Assembly (NCBI GenBank): GCA_023427545.1
Contig: JAEZBF010000077.1
Coordinates: forward strand, 1 to 17,436
Direction: 5' to 3'
DNA from: Pseudomonadota bacterium
Lineage (GTDB): Bacteria; Pseudomonadota; Alphaproteobacteria; Rhizobiales; Devosiaceae
Length of the DNA stretch: 17,436 nucleotides
Part shown: piece by piece, positions 7,249-14,428 of the stretch
How positions within the stretch are numbered: position 1 is the first letter of the stretch
Layout of the letters: each line of letters opens with the position of its first letter
Made by a program: the position numbers and the translations under genes
The notes under the pieces: model-generated
Seen by the model: only the letters and a program-made list of their open reading frames with translations
Told to the model about the DNA's origin: nothing
Databases searched by the model: none

Positions 7249-8058
7249 TTGGTCTCATACATCTGCACCACCTGCGGCGTGCAATATGCGCCCAGCCCTG
7301 AGCCGCCGGCCGCATGCCGCATCTGCAACGAGGAGCGGCAGTATGTGAACCCGGCCGGACAGGGCTGGATCACGCACGAGGCGCTGCTGCAAAGCCACGC
7401 CAACGATATCCGCGAGCTCGAGCCCGGGCTGCTCGGCATCGGCACCAGCCCGCAGGTTGCGATCGGCCAGCGCGCGCTATTCATCGCCGCACCCGAAGGC
7501 GGCGTGCTCTGGGACTGCACCGCGCTCTGCTCGGACGCCGCGGTGGACGCGATCCGCGCCCGCGGTGGCCTCCGCGCGATGGCGATATCGCACCCGCACT
7601 TCTATTCGACGATGGTCACCTGGTCCGAGCGCTTCGGCGGTGTGCCGATCCACCTCCACGAAGCCGACCGGCAATGGGTGATGAACCCCGGCGCAAACGT
7701 GGACCACTGGTCCGGCGAGACGCTCGACCTCGGCGGCGGCATCACGCTGGTCCGCTGCGGCGGTCACTTCGCCGGCAGCACGGTCCTCCACTGGGCCGGC
7801 GGCGCCGGCGGCAAAGGCGTGCTGATGACCGCCGACACGATCATGGTCAACCCCGACCCGCGCTGGATGACGTTCATGTACTCCTACCCCAACGCGATCC
7901 CGGTGAACGCCCGCACCGTCCGCCGCATCACCGGCGCAGTCGCGCCGTATGCGTTCGATCGCATCTACGGCGGCTGGTGGGACCGCGTGGTGCCACAGGA
8001 CGGCAAGGCGCGGCTTGCCGCGTCGGTCGAGAGATATATCGCGGCCATATCGGATTAG
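7249..8058 (+). CDS. Metallo-beta-lactamase-fold hydrolase with N-terminal zinc ribbon
   Basis: 269 residues from a TTG start supported by GGGAGG. Residues 6-26 hold a rubredoxin-like ribbon, C6-T-T-C9 and C23-R-I-C26, which probably binds zinc or iron. The rest is an MBL fold: LLGIGTSPQVAIGQRALFI, the first motif SHPHFYSTMVTW, GGHFAGSTVLHW (His173) and MTADTIMV (Asp196). The canonical HxHxDH is present only as His115-x-His117, since Tyr119 and Ser120 replace the Asp and His of the second metal site, and no C-terminal His follows in the usual position (IYGGWWDR). One metal site may remain, so hydrolase activity is uncertain. The substrate is unknown. The gene stands alone, divergent from the AEC gene. 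Confidence 0.85.
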   Translation: MVSYICTTCGVQYAPSPEPPAACRICNEERQYVNPAGQGWITHEALLQSHANDIRELEPGLLGIGTSPQVAIGQRALFIAAPEGGVLWDCTALCSDAAVDAIRARGGLRAMAISHPHFYSTMVTWSERFGGVPIHLHEADRQWVMNPGANVDHWSGETLDLGGGITLVRCGGHFAGSTVLHWAGGAGGKGVLMTADTIMVNPDPRWMTFMYSYPNAIPVNARTVRRITGAVAPYAFDRIYGGWWDRVVPQDGKARLAASVERYIAAISD

Positions 8059-8086
8059 CTGGTTCCATGGCCTTTCGATGCCCACA

Positions 8087-8169
8087 GGGTCATTCCCGCG
8101 GACGCGGGAATCTCTGTTGTTCGGCCTGGAGGTTTGGAACGGAGGTTCCCGCTTTCGCGGGAATGACCC
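8087..8169. repeat. Composite REP-like palindrome (twin hairpins in an outer inverted repeat)
   Basis: A 14-bp perfect outer inverted repeat, GGGTCATTCCCGCG at 8087-8100 and its complement at 8156-8169, frames two smaller hairpins: ATTCCCGCG/CGCGGGAAT at 8092-8111 with a 2-nt loop, and TTCCCGC/GCGGGAA at 8146-8163 with a 4-nt loop. The core GTCATTCCCGCG is a well-known form of dispersed intergenic repeat in proteobacteria. It lies between the MBL-fold gene and padR, and could act as a transcript-end structure. Confidence 0.8.
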
Positions 8170-8279
8170 GTGACGAGCGAAGCCCGCACACACGCCATAA
8201 AATATATCGCGAGCTATCTTGAACCTGCCTTCCCGTGGGCGCATGTTTCACGTCACCTAAGACATATCGGAGACACATC

Positions 8280-8999
8280 ATGCCCCCACATGACCACGAC
8301 CATCCCCACCACGGCCCCCACGATGTCCCCCCGCACCTGCGCGACGGCTGGCGGCGTTTCGAGCAGTTTGCCCGGCGCGGCTTCCGCGGATTTGGCGGCT
8401 GGGGCGGCATGCCCAACTTCGATGGCCTCGAAGGCAATTTCCGGATCGGCCGCATGCTGGCGAGCGGCGACGTCCGGTTGCTCGCGCTCTACCTCATCGA
8501 GCAGCAGCCGCGGCACGGCTACGACCTCATCAAGGCGATCGAAGACAAGACGGCGGGCTTCTATTCCCCCTCGCCGGGCGTCGTTTACCCGGCCCTGACC
8601 TTCCTCGAGGAAGCCGGCTACGTTACCTCCAGCGCCGATGGCAACAAGAAGGCCTACGCCATCACCGACGAAGGCCGCACGCACCTCGCGGACAATCGTG
8701 CCGCGGTGCAGTCGACGCTCGACTACCTCGGCAAGATCGGCCATCGCTGGGCCGAGATGCGCGAGAAGTTCGCCGAGAACGGCGAGCGCATGCGCCGCGG
8801 CGGCCGCGAAGGCGGTGCGGACCGCGATATCCCGGGCGTGCTGCCCGAGGTGAACGAAGCTCGCCGCGCCCTCAAGGCGGCGATCGCCGAGGCTGTGCAA
8901 TCCGACGAGGAGACGCAGCGCCGCCTCGCCAGCATCCTCGACCGTGCCGCCCGCGAGATCCGCGAGCTCGGCCAGGAGTCCGACGACATCGACGTCTGA
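8280..8999 (+). CDS. PadR family transcriptional regulator with His-rich N-terminus (YqjI-like)
   Basis: 239 residues. The N-terminal 19 residues hold seven histidines (MPPHDHDHPHHGPHDVPPH), then a Gly/Phe-rich linker, then a PadR winged helix at about residues 53-135: VRLLALYLIEQQPRHGYDLIK, SPSPGVVYPALTFLEEAGYV, the wing GNKKAYAITDEGRTHL. The C-terminal helices (residues 190-235, ILDRAAREIREL) fit the dimerisation domain. The layout and the HGYDLIKAIEDKT / SPSPGVVYPALTFL motifs match E. coli YqjI, a nickel-responsive repressor of a siderophore reductase gene. Metal sensing here is inference. The start is ATG 8280 with GGAGA at 8269-8273; an in-frame GTG at 8235 lacks a good site. No siderophore reductase gene is adjacent. 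It converges with the aldo/keto reductase gene. Confidence 0.9.
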   Translation: MPPHDHDHPHHGPHDVPPHLRDGWRRFEQFARRGFRGFGGWGGMPNFDGLEGNFRIGRMLASGDVRLLALYLIEQQPRHGYDLIKAIEDKTAGFYSPSPGVVYPALTFLEEAGYVTSSADGNKKAYAITDEGRTHLADNRAAVQSTLDYLGKIGHRWAEMREKFAENGERMRRGGREGGADRDIPGVLPEVNEARRALKAAIAEAVQSDEETQRRLASILDRAAREIRELGQESDDIDV

Positions 9000-9018
9000 C
9001 GATTCGCTCCGGTGCCGG

Positions 9019-10029
9019 CTAACCTCCGGCCGGCACCGGGGCCTCTTCCGGCAACAGGCCCTCTTGCTTCAGCGCCGCCCAGAACTCGCCGGGGATAGGC
9101 CGGCGCATCAGTTCGACGTTGCGCCGCACCTCATCGGCCGAAATCGCACCGGGGATGACCGCCGCGACCGCCGCATGCGCGAGCGGGAACTGCAGCGCCG
9201 CAGCCGGCAACGGCACGCCGAATCGGTCGCATACCGCCTCGATCCGCCCCGCCCGTTCGATCTTCTCTGCCGGTGCCCGGCCATAGTCGTAGCGGGCGGT
9301 ACCGCTTTTCACCCCGGTTGCGAGAATGCCGGAATTGTAGGGCCCGCCGATGATCACCTTCACCCCCTGCTCCAGGCAGAGCGGCAGGACCTCGGCCAGT
9401 GCGCCCTGCTCGAGCAGCGTGTAGCGCGACGCCATCAGCACGTAATCGAGCTTGCAGCGCTTGAGGAAATAGACCGGCGCCTCGACATCGTTGATGCCGA
9501 CGCCGATACCGCTCACGACTCCCTGGGCACGTAGCGCATCGAGTGCGCGATAGGCGCCCTCCACCGCCTGCGGCGCCAGGGTGTCGTACGCGTCCTTGTG
9601 CGCGCCGCGGTCGATGTCGTGGATGAAGGCAATGTCGATGCGCGGCAGGCTCAGCCGCTGCAGGCTGTCCTCGAACGAGCGCATCGCGCCATCGTAGCTG
9701 TAGTCGAACTCCGGCTTGAACGGCAGGCCGCCACGCCAGTTGTCCGGGTTGGGGTTGCCGGCGGGATGCGGCCGCAGCAGTCGCCCCACCTTGGTCGAGA
9801 GCACGAACTCCTCGCGCGGGCGCCACCGCAGCCCCTGGCCGAGGCGGTGCTCGGAGAGCCCGTAGCCGTAGAACGGCGCTGTATCGAAGTAGCGGATGCC
9901 GGCGTCCCAGGCCGCCGAGATCGTTGCCTCCGCGTCTTCCTCGGAGACGACCACGTTCATCGAGCCGAGCGGCGCCGCACCGAAGCCAAGCGGTCCCGGA
10001 ACCTTGCCGTTGCCGTTGAATGTGCCCAT
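9019..10029 (-). CDS. Aldo/keto reductase (sugar or pyridoxal dehydrogenase-like)
   Basis: 336 residues, a (beta/alpha)8 NAD(P)-dependent oxidoreductase. The catalytic tetrad is visible: Asp49 and Tyr54 in FDTAPFYGYG, Lys80 in LSTKVGR, His137 in FIHDID. The long insert between Lys80 and His137 and the D-threo-aldose/L-fucose dehydrogenase-like sequence (YGYGLSEHRLG) place it near L-fucose, D-threo-aldose 1- and pyridoxal 4-dehydrogenases; the substrate is not decided. Three in-frame ATGs lie at 10044, 10035 and 10029. The site TGAGGAG at 10043-10037 has ideal 7-nt spacing only to 10029, so the shortest form (MGTFNGNGKV) is chosen. That site lies at the edge of a palindromic repeat. It diverges from the D-lactate dehydrogenase gene. 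Confidence 0.88.
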   Translation of the reverse strand: MGTFNGNGKVPGPLGFGAAPLGSMNVVVSEEDAEATISAAWDAGIRYFDTAPFYGYGLSEHRLGQGLRWRPREEFVLSTKVGRLLRPHPAGNPNPDNWRGGLPFKPEFDYSYDGAMRSFEDSLQRLSLPRIDIAFIHDIDRGAHKDAYDTLAPQAVEGAYRALDALRAQGVVSGIGVGINDVEAPVYFLKRCKLDYVLMASRYTLLEQGALAEVLPLCLEQGVKVIIGGPYNSGILATGVKSGTARYDYGRAPAEKIERAGRIEAVCDRFGVPLPAAALQFPLAHAAVAAVIPGAISADEVRRNVELMRRPIPGEFWAALKQEGLLPEEAPVPAGG

Positions 10030-10038
10030 GGGCATGCT

Positions 10039-10073
10039 CCTCATCCTCTCCCGCGGGAGTGCGCAGGGTGAGG
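10039..10073. repeat. Palindromic repeat at the 5' end of the aldo/keto reductase gene
   Basis: CCTCATCCT at 10039-10047 pairs with AGGGTGAGG at 10065-10073 (8 of 9). Inside lies a perfect 12-bp palindrome, CTCCCGCGGGAG at 10048-10059. The composition resembles the CCTCACCC...CTCTCC element near 4057-4095. On the minus strand its edge provides the GAGGAG ribosome site of the aldo/keto reductase. Confidence 0.55.
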
Positions 10074-10093
10074 TGGCATAGCCATAATATCAA

Positions 10094-10129
10094 GGTTCGT
10101 CGGACAGGTTCACTGTCCTTTTTCGAACC
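10094..10129. promoter_or_regulatory. Dyad in the divergent intergenic region, possible operator or leader hairpin
   Basis: A perfect inner dyad, GGACAG at 10102-10107 and CTGTCC at 10113-10118, is flanked by GGTTCG at 10094-10099 and CGAACC at 10124-10129. Five T residues follow the inner dyad at 10119-10123. It sits between the divergent aldo/keto reductase and D-lactate dehydrogenase genes, just upstream of a TATACG element at 10139-10144 that could be a -10 box. An operator for a lactate-responsive regulator is possible but unproven. Confidence 0.4.
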
Positions 10130-10155
10130 GTTCGATGCTATACGATCGCGCGCAT

Positions 10156-10161
10156 AGGAGG
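10156..10161 (+). promoter_or_regulatory. Strong Shine-Dalgarno that decides the D-lactate dehydrogenase start
   Basis: AGGAGG at 10156-10161 lies 9 nt before TTG 10171 and 18 nt before ATG 10180. An in-frame ATG at 10135 is upstream of it and so is unlikely to be used. Confidence 0.7.
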
Positions 10162-10170
10162 ATCGAGCCC

Positions 10171-13032
10171 TTGAACAGAATGGCGCCCATCGCCGTCGAT
10201 CGTGCCGATGCTGCGGCCGGCGTTGTTTCACGGCTGAGCGGAACGATCCGTGCCGACCGCATCATGACCGATCCGCTGATGACCTACGCCTATTCGGGCG
10301 ACGCCAGTTCCTACCGGCTGGTTCCAGCCGTCGTCGTGATCGTCAACAGCGAAGACGATGTCCGCGCCGTCATCGAGGCGGCCCGAGCCGAGCGGCTGCC
10401 GCTGACCTTCCGCGCGGCCGGAACGTCGCTCTCGGGCCAGGCGATCACCGACGGCGTGCTGGCGGTGCTCGGCGACGGCTGGCGCAAGATGCAGATCTTC
10501 GACCAGGGCGAGCGCATCACCCTCGGACCAGCCATCATCGTCGCCAACGCCAACAAGGCGCTTAAGCCGTTCAACAAGAAGCTCGGTCCCGATCCCGCTA
10601 GCCAGGCGACCTGCAAGATCGGCGGCGTCGTCAACAACAACTCTTCGGGCATGTGCTGCGGCGTTGCCTACAACACCTACCACACCATGATCCGGCTGCG
10701 GGTCATGCTCACCGACGGCACCGTGCTCGATACGGGCGATGCGGCATCCGTTGCGGCGTTCCGCACCTCCCACGCCGAACTGCTTGCCGAACTCGACAAG
10801 CTGCACCATGAGGTGACCGCCGACGCCGAGCTGGTCGAGCTGATCCGGCGGAAGTACCGGATCAAGAACACCGTCGGCTATTCGCTCAACGCGCTGCTCG
10901 ATTTCCGCGACCCGATCGACATCCTCATCCACCTGATCGTCGGCTCGGAAGGGACCCTCGGTTTCGTTTCCGAGGTGACATACCGCACCATCGACGAGCA
11001 CCCGCACCAGGCGACCGACCTGGTGGTGTTCCCCGACCCGCATTCCTGCGCCCGCGCCATTTCCCGGCTCGCCAACGACGGCGTGCAGTCGACTACCGGC
11101 GTGACGGCGGCCGAATACATCGAGCGGCGTGCACTGGCGACGGTCGAGAACGTGCCGGCGATCCGGCCCTACGTGCCCTACTTTACCGAGACCTCCCCAG
11201 CCGTGCTGATCGATGTCTCCGCGCCGACCGCGGAAATGCTGCAGGTCGAGGTGGAGAAGGCGGTCGCCATCCTTTCCGAGGAAGGCGCGACCCATATCGA
11301 TTTCACGGTGGACAAGGCCAAGCACGACGCCCTTTGGGACGTGCGCAAGGGCTTCTTCACTTCGAGCGGGGCGGCTCGGCCCAAGGGCACGTCGATGCTG
11401 ACCGAGGATGTGGCGGCGCCGATCGACCGGCTCGCCGACTTCGTCATCGACATGCGCAAGCTGCTCGACGACTACGGCTACGAAGATGCCGTCATCTTCG
11501 GCCACGCCCTTGCCGGCAACCTCCACTTCCAGATGAGCGACAACTTCATGGAGGCCGGGTCGGCCGAGAGGTTCGACCGGTTCTCCAAGGCGCTCGCCGA
11601 GTTCGTCTCGATCCGCTACGGCGGCAGCCTCAAGGCCGAGCACGGCACCGGCCGCGCCATCGCACCCTTCGTCGAGGCCGAGTGGGGCAGCACCGCCTAC
11701 CGGCTGATGCAGCGCATCAAGCGGCTCTTCGATCCCGAAGGCCTGCTCAATCCCGGCGTGCTGCTGAACCCCCATCCCGACGTTCACATCAAGCACCTGA
11801 AGCTGATGCCGCTGGCCGATCCGATCATCGACCTCTGCATCGAGTGCGGCTTCTGCGAACCGGCCTGCCCGTCGGCCGGGCTGACGATGACCCCGCGCCA
11901 GCGCATCGCGGTCACCCGCGAGCGCGCGCGCCTGCGCCAGACCGGCGAAGACCCGGAGCTGCTCGAGGCGCTTGAGCAGGATTTCGGCTACGCCGGCCTT
12001 GCGACCTGCGCTGCCGGCAACGTCTGCGCCCAGCGCTGCCCGGTGGGGATCGAGACCGGCACGATGGTGCTGCACGAACGCGCCCGCCGCCGCACCGACG
12101 GCGAGCGCAAGCAGGCCCGGTTCGTCGCCGATCACACCGGCGCGGTGGAGACAATGATGAAGTCCGGCGTGGGCGTGCAGGCGCTTGCCCGAAAGGTGAT
12201 CGGCAGCGGCGCCACCGACACGATCGCGCGCACCGCCCGTAAGCTGACCGGCGAGCGGGTACCACGCGTCAGCCAGGCGCTGCGCCGCGGACCAAGGGTA
12301 CCACCGAATGGCCCTGTCGCGAGCAATGCCCCCCGCGGCCGCATCGTCTACTTCCCGTCCTGCGCGACTCGCATGTTCGGCGCTCCATCCAGTGAGGCGG
12401 GCGTGCTCGATACGCCCGCGGCCATGCTCGAACTGCTGCGGCGGGCGGGGTTCCACCCGATCATGCCCGAACACCTCAACGGCCAGTGCTGCGGACAGCC
12501 CTTCGAGAGCAAGGGCTTCCCTGAGGAGGCGGCGCGCGTCGGCAGCCGGCTGGACGAGGAGCTCGCGGCGTTGTCGGGCGACGGCCGGTTCCCGGTGGTG
12601 ACCGACGCCTCGACCTGCGCCAAGCACATGCGCGCGCACGGTGGCGCAGCTCTCGACAGCTCCGAGTTCCTGCTGGCCCAGGTGCTGCCTTATCTCACGA
12701 TCACGCAGAAGGTGCCGGCCGTCGCCGTGCACCACAACTGCTCGGCCCAGCGGCTCGGCGAGCCTGCGGCGACCGAGGCGCTGGCCCGCGCCATGGCCGA
12801 GCGCGTTGTCGTGCTGCAATCGCTTCAGTGCTGCGGTTATGCCGGCGACAAGGGCCTGTTCGTGCCCGAGCTCAACGCCCACGCCACCCGGTTCGTGAAG
12901 TCCGAGATACCGCCCGACTGCAAGATCGGCATCTCGACCGTCTCGACCTGCGCGACCGGACTGTCCGAGCACGCCGGCATTCCGTTCGTGTCGCTGGTGA
13001 GCCTGCTCGAGAAAGTCAGCCGCCCCGCCTGA
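10171..13032 (+). CDS. dld: FAD-binding and Fe-S D-lactate dehydrogenase (GlcD-GlpC fusion type)
   Basis: 953 residues from TTG 10171, near the roughly 940 of the Pseudomonas Fe-S D-lactate dehydrogenase. The N-terminal half is a PCMH-type FAD-binding domain (LTFRAAGTSLSGQAITDGVL, GGVVNNNSSGMCCG, HLIVGSEGTLGFVSEV) with a FAD-oxidase C-terminal cap (GHALAGNLHFQM, EHGTGRAIAPFVE, LFDPEGLLNPGVLLNP). Then comes a ferredoxin-like part with two cysteine clusters, CIECGFCEPACP from residue 556 and CAAGNVCAQRCPVG from residue 613. The C-terminal third carries CCG-type cysteine motifs (CCGQPFESKG, CCGYAGDKG). It should oxidise D-lactate or a related D-2-hydroxy acid to the 2-oxo acid, passing electrons to the respiratory chain. 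D-2-hydroxyglutarate (YdiJ-like) is an alternative substrate. No lactate permease is adjacent. Confidence 0.88.
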   Translation: MNRMAPIAVDRADAAAGVVSRLSGTIRADRIMTDPLMTYAYSGDASSYRLVPAVVVIVNSEDDVRAVIEAARAERLPLTFRAAGTSLSGQAITDGVLAVLGDGWRKMQIFDQGERITLGPAIIVANANKALKPFNKKLGPDPASQATCKIGGVVNNNSSGMCCGVAYNTYHTMIRLRVMLTDGTVLDTGDAASVAAFRTSHAELLAELDKLHHEVTADAELVELIRRKYRIKNTVGYSLNALLDFRDPIDILIHLIVGSEGTLGFVSEVTYRTIDEHPHQATDLVVFPDPHSCARAISRLANDGVQSTTGVTAAEYIERRALATVENVPAIRPYVPYFTETSPAVLIDVSAPTAEMLQVEVEKAVAILSEEGATHIDFTVDKAKHDALWDVRKGFFTSSGAARPKGTSMLTEDVAAPIDRLADFVIDMRKLLDDYGYEDAVIFGHALAGNLHFQMSDNFMEAGSAERFDRFSKALAEFVSIRYGGSLKAEHGTGRAIAPFVEAEWGSTAYRLMQRIKRLFDPEGLLNPGVLLNPHPDVHIKHLKLMPLADPIIDLCIECGFCEPACPSAGLTMTPRQRIAVTRERARLRQTGEDPELLEALEQDFGYAGLATCAAGNVCAQRCPVGIETGTMVLHERARRRTDGERKQARFVADHTGAVETMMKSGVGVQALARKVIGSGATDTIARTARKLTGERVPRVSQALRRGPRVPPNGPVASNAPRGRIVYFPSCATRMFGAPSSEAGVLDTPAAMLELLRRAGFHPIMPEHLNGQCCGQPFESKGFPEEAARVGSRLDEELAALSGDGRFPVVTDASTCAKHMRAHGGAALDSSEFLLAQVLPYLTITQKVPAVAVHHNCSAQRLGEPAATEALARAMAERVVVLQSLQCCGYAGDKGLFVPELNAHATRFVKSEIPPDCKIGISTVSTCATGLSEHAGIPFVSLVSLLEKVSRPA

Positions 13033-13048
13033 GTGGATACATGCCTCA

Positions 13049-13120
13049 GTGGTTCGACCGGCTCACCATGAGGGCTACTGCTGCGCTTGTGAGGACCTCA
13101 TGGTGAGCTTGTCGAACCAC
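13049..13120. repeat. Dispersed inverted repeat, copy 1
   Basis: Two 25-nt arms, 13049-13073 and 13096-13120, are inverted repeats matching at 23 of 25 positions, separated by 22 nt. The core is TTCGACAAGCTCACCATGAG in the orientation of the left arm, where the left arm has CG in place of the AA. It can fold into a very stable hairpin. It lies between the D-lactate dehydrogenase and the RNA methyltransferase genes. Copy 2 lies at 14349-14418. Confidence 0.85.
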
Positions 13121-13146
13121 GACGTCGGGGCACCTATATCTCCCGC

Positions 13147-14331
13147 ATGACCACCCTAACGATCACCGCGCTCGGCCAGCACGGCGAAGGCATCGCCGAG
13201 CACGCGGGCGGGCGCCTATATTTGCCGTTCACCCATCCGGGCGACACCGTCACCCTCGGGCCTGACGGCACTACGCTACTGTCCATCGACACACCGTCGC
13301 CTGGGCGCAGCGCGCCGTTCTGCGGCCACTTCACCTTCTGCGGCGGCTGCGCCCTGCAGCACCTGTCACCCGCCCTCTATGCCGACTTCAAGCACGGCCT
13401 CGTCGAAGTTCCGTTGCGCCGCCTCGGGATCGAAACGGCGGTCGCTCCGCTGCTCGATGCGCAGGGGGAGGGACGGCGCCGCGCCACCTTGCACGCGACC
13501 CGTGCGGGCGCCGGTTTCATGGCGCCCCGCTCGCATCAGCTGCGCGACCTCGACCGCTGCCCCATCCTCACGCCCACTCTCGCTGCTGCGCCCGACATCG
13601 CCCGCGCCGCCCAGGCCGTCGCCGGCCACTGCGACGTCGGTTTCACCGCTACGGACACCGGCATCGATGTCGTCGTCCGGCCGGAGAAGCGGGCAGACCC
13701 GCGCCGCCTCGTAGAGCTGGGTACGCGCTTCCGGTTCGCCCGCTTGTCGCTTGGCAATGAGCTCGTGTGGCAAAGCGCAATACCAACCGTTCGGATGGGC
13801 AAGGCCAATGTCGAGCTGCCGCCCGGCAGCTTCCTGCAGGCGACCGCCGCGGCGGAGGAGGCGCTGAGCGCGCTGGTTCTCTCCGGGATCGGCAAGGCGA
13901 AAACAGTGCTCGATCTCTTCTGCGGCGTCGGCCCGTTCGCCCTGCGCCTTGCCGAGCGCGCGAAGGTCACCGCAGCCGACAGCGACGGACCCGCTATCGC
14001 TGCGCTGCAGAAGGCGGTCCGCAACACGCAGGGGCTGAAGCCGGTCACCGCGCTCGCCCGCGACCTCTTTCGCAATCCCTACGCACCGGCCGAGCTGGCC
14101 GGCTTTGACGCCGCCGTCCTGGATCCGCCCCGGGCCGGCGCCGAAGCGCAGGTGCGCGAACTCGCGCGCACGAAGCTGCGCACCATCGTCTATGTCTCAT
14201 GCGACCCGAAGACTTTCGCGCGCGACGCCGCCATCCTGACCGCGGCCGGCTGGCGCCTCGAGACCGTCACCCCGGTGGATCAGTTCGCCTATTCGACCCA
14301 CGTGGAAATAGTCGGCGTCTTTAGGCGTTAG
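13147..14331 (+). CDS. Class I SAM-dependent RNA uracil-5-methyltransferase (RlmD/RumA-like, Fe-S type)
   Basis: 394 residues. The family methylates C5 of uracil in 23S rRNA or tRNA. The N-terminus (ALGQHGEGIAEHAGGRLYLP) is a TRAM-like beta-barrel, followed by Fe-S ligands C-x5-CGGC in CGHFTFCGGCALQHL and a fourth Cys in DLDRCPIL. The substrate segment LPPGSFLQATAAAEEAL leads to the SAM motif VLDLFCGVGPFALRLA, then LDPPRAG and the catalytic nucleophile in YVSCDPKTFARD. The C-terminal Glu in STHVEIVGVFRR is the general base. The RlmCD/TrmA subfamily cannot be fixed by eye. The start is ATG 13147 with no strong Shine-Dalgarno. The gene is bracketed by two copies of one inverted repeat. Confidence 0.92.
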   Translation: MTTLTITALGQHGEGIAEHAGGRLYLPFTHPGDTVTLGPDGTTLLSIDTPSPGRSAPFCGHFTFCGGCALQHLSPALYADFKHGLVEVPLRRLGIETAVAPLLDAQGEGRRRATLHATRAGAGFMAPRSHQLRDLDRCPILTPTLAAAPDIARAAQAVAGHCDVGFTATDTGIDVVVRPEKRADPRRLVELGTRFRFARLSLGNELVWQSAIPTVRMGKANVELPPGSFLQATAAAEEALSALVLSGIGKAKTVLDLFCGVGPFALRLAERAKVTAADSDGPAIAALQKAVRNTQGLKPVTALARDLFRNPYAPAELAGFDAAVLDPPRAGAEAQVRELARTKLRTIVYVSCDPKTFARDAAILTAAGWRLETVTPVDQFAYSTHVEIVGVFRR

Positions 14332-14348
14332 CGAGAGGCACGATCTCA

Positions 14349-14418
14349 TGGCTCGACAGGCGCGCCATGAGGTCTACTGAGGCTCCGCGAAGAACCTCAT
14401 GGTAAGCTTGTCGAACCC
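14349..14418. repeat. Dispersed inverted repeat, copy 2 (partly degraded)
   Basis: Arms at about 14350-14372 and 14395-14417 match as inverted repeats at about 18 of 23 positions. The right arm agrees with that of copy 1 at 22 of 23 bases (CCTCATGGTAAGCTTGTCGA against CCTCATGGTGAGCTTGTCGA over the first 20). The loop has changed. The right arm reads MVSLSN in the SelO frame, so an ATG at 14399 inside the repeat looks like a start. Confidence 0.8.
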
Positions 14419-14419
14419 C

Positions 14420-14423
14420 GAGG
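14420..14423 (+). promoter_or_regulatory. Ribosome binding site favouring the GTG start of selO
   Basis: GAGG at 14420-14423 lies 5 nt before the in-frame GTG 14429. The ATG at 14399 lies within the repeat copy and has no comparable site before it. Confidence 0.5.
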
Positions 14424-14428
14424 TCCGT

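Noticed and set aside
5640..7520. A long minus-strand open frame crossing rplS, the AEC gene and part of the MBL-fold gene
   Set aside because: It spans a strong terminator and three genes with clear family matches in other frames, and its product matches nothing.
8202..8270. AT-rich patches and ATGT/ACAT words upstream of padR as a PadR operator
   Set aside because: The half-sites are about 15 nt apart rather than the usual 8, and the other patches are not symmetric, so there is no supportable operator.
10102..10123. Hairpin plus five T residues as a plus-strand intrinsic terminator
   Set aside because: No plus-strand gene ends upstream; the adjacent gene runs away on the minus strand. A 6-bp stem is also short for a terminator.
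10135..10170. ATG 10135 as the D-lactate dehydrogenase start
   Set aside because: The AGGAGG site lies downstream of this ATG, and the TATACG at 10139-10144 looks like a promoter element. TTG 10171 or ATG 10180 fits better.
10228..12972. A 914-codon open frame antisense to the D-lactate dehydrogenase gene
   Set aside because: Its translation has no recognisable domain and is rich in His, Gly, Arg and Leu as expected from antisense of a GC-rich gene. The plus strand carries clear FAD and Fe-S motifs throughout.
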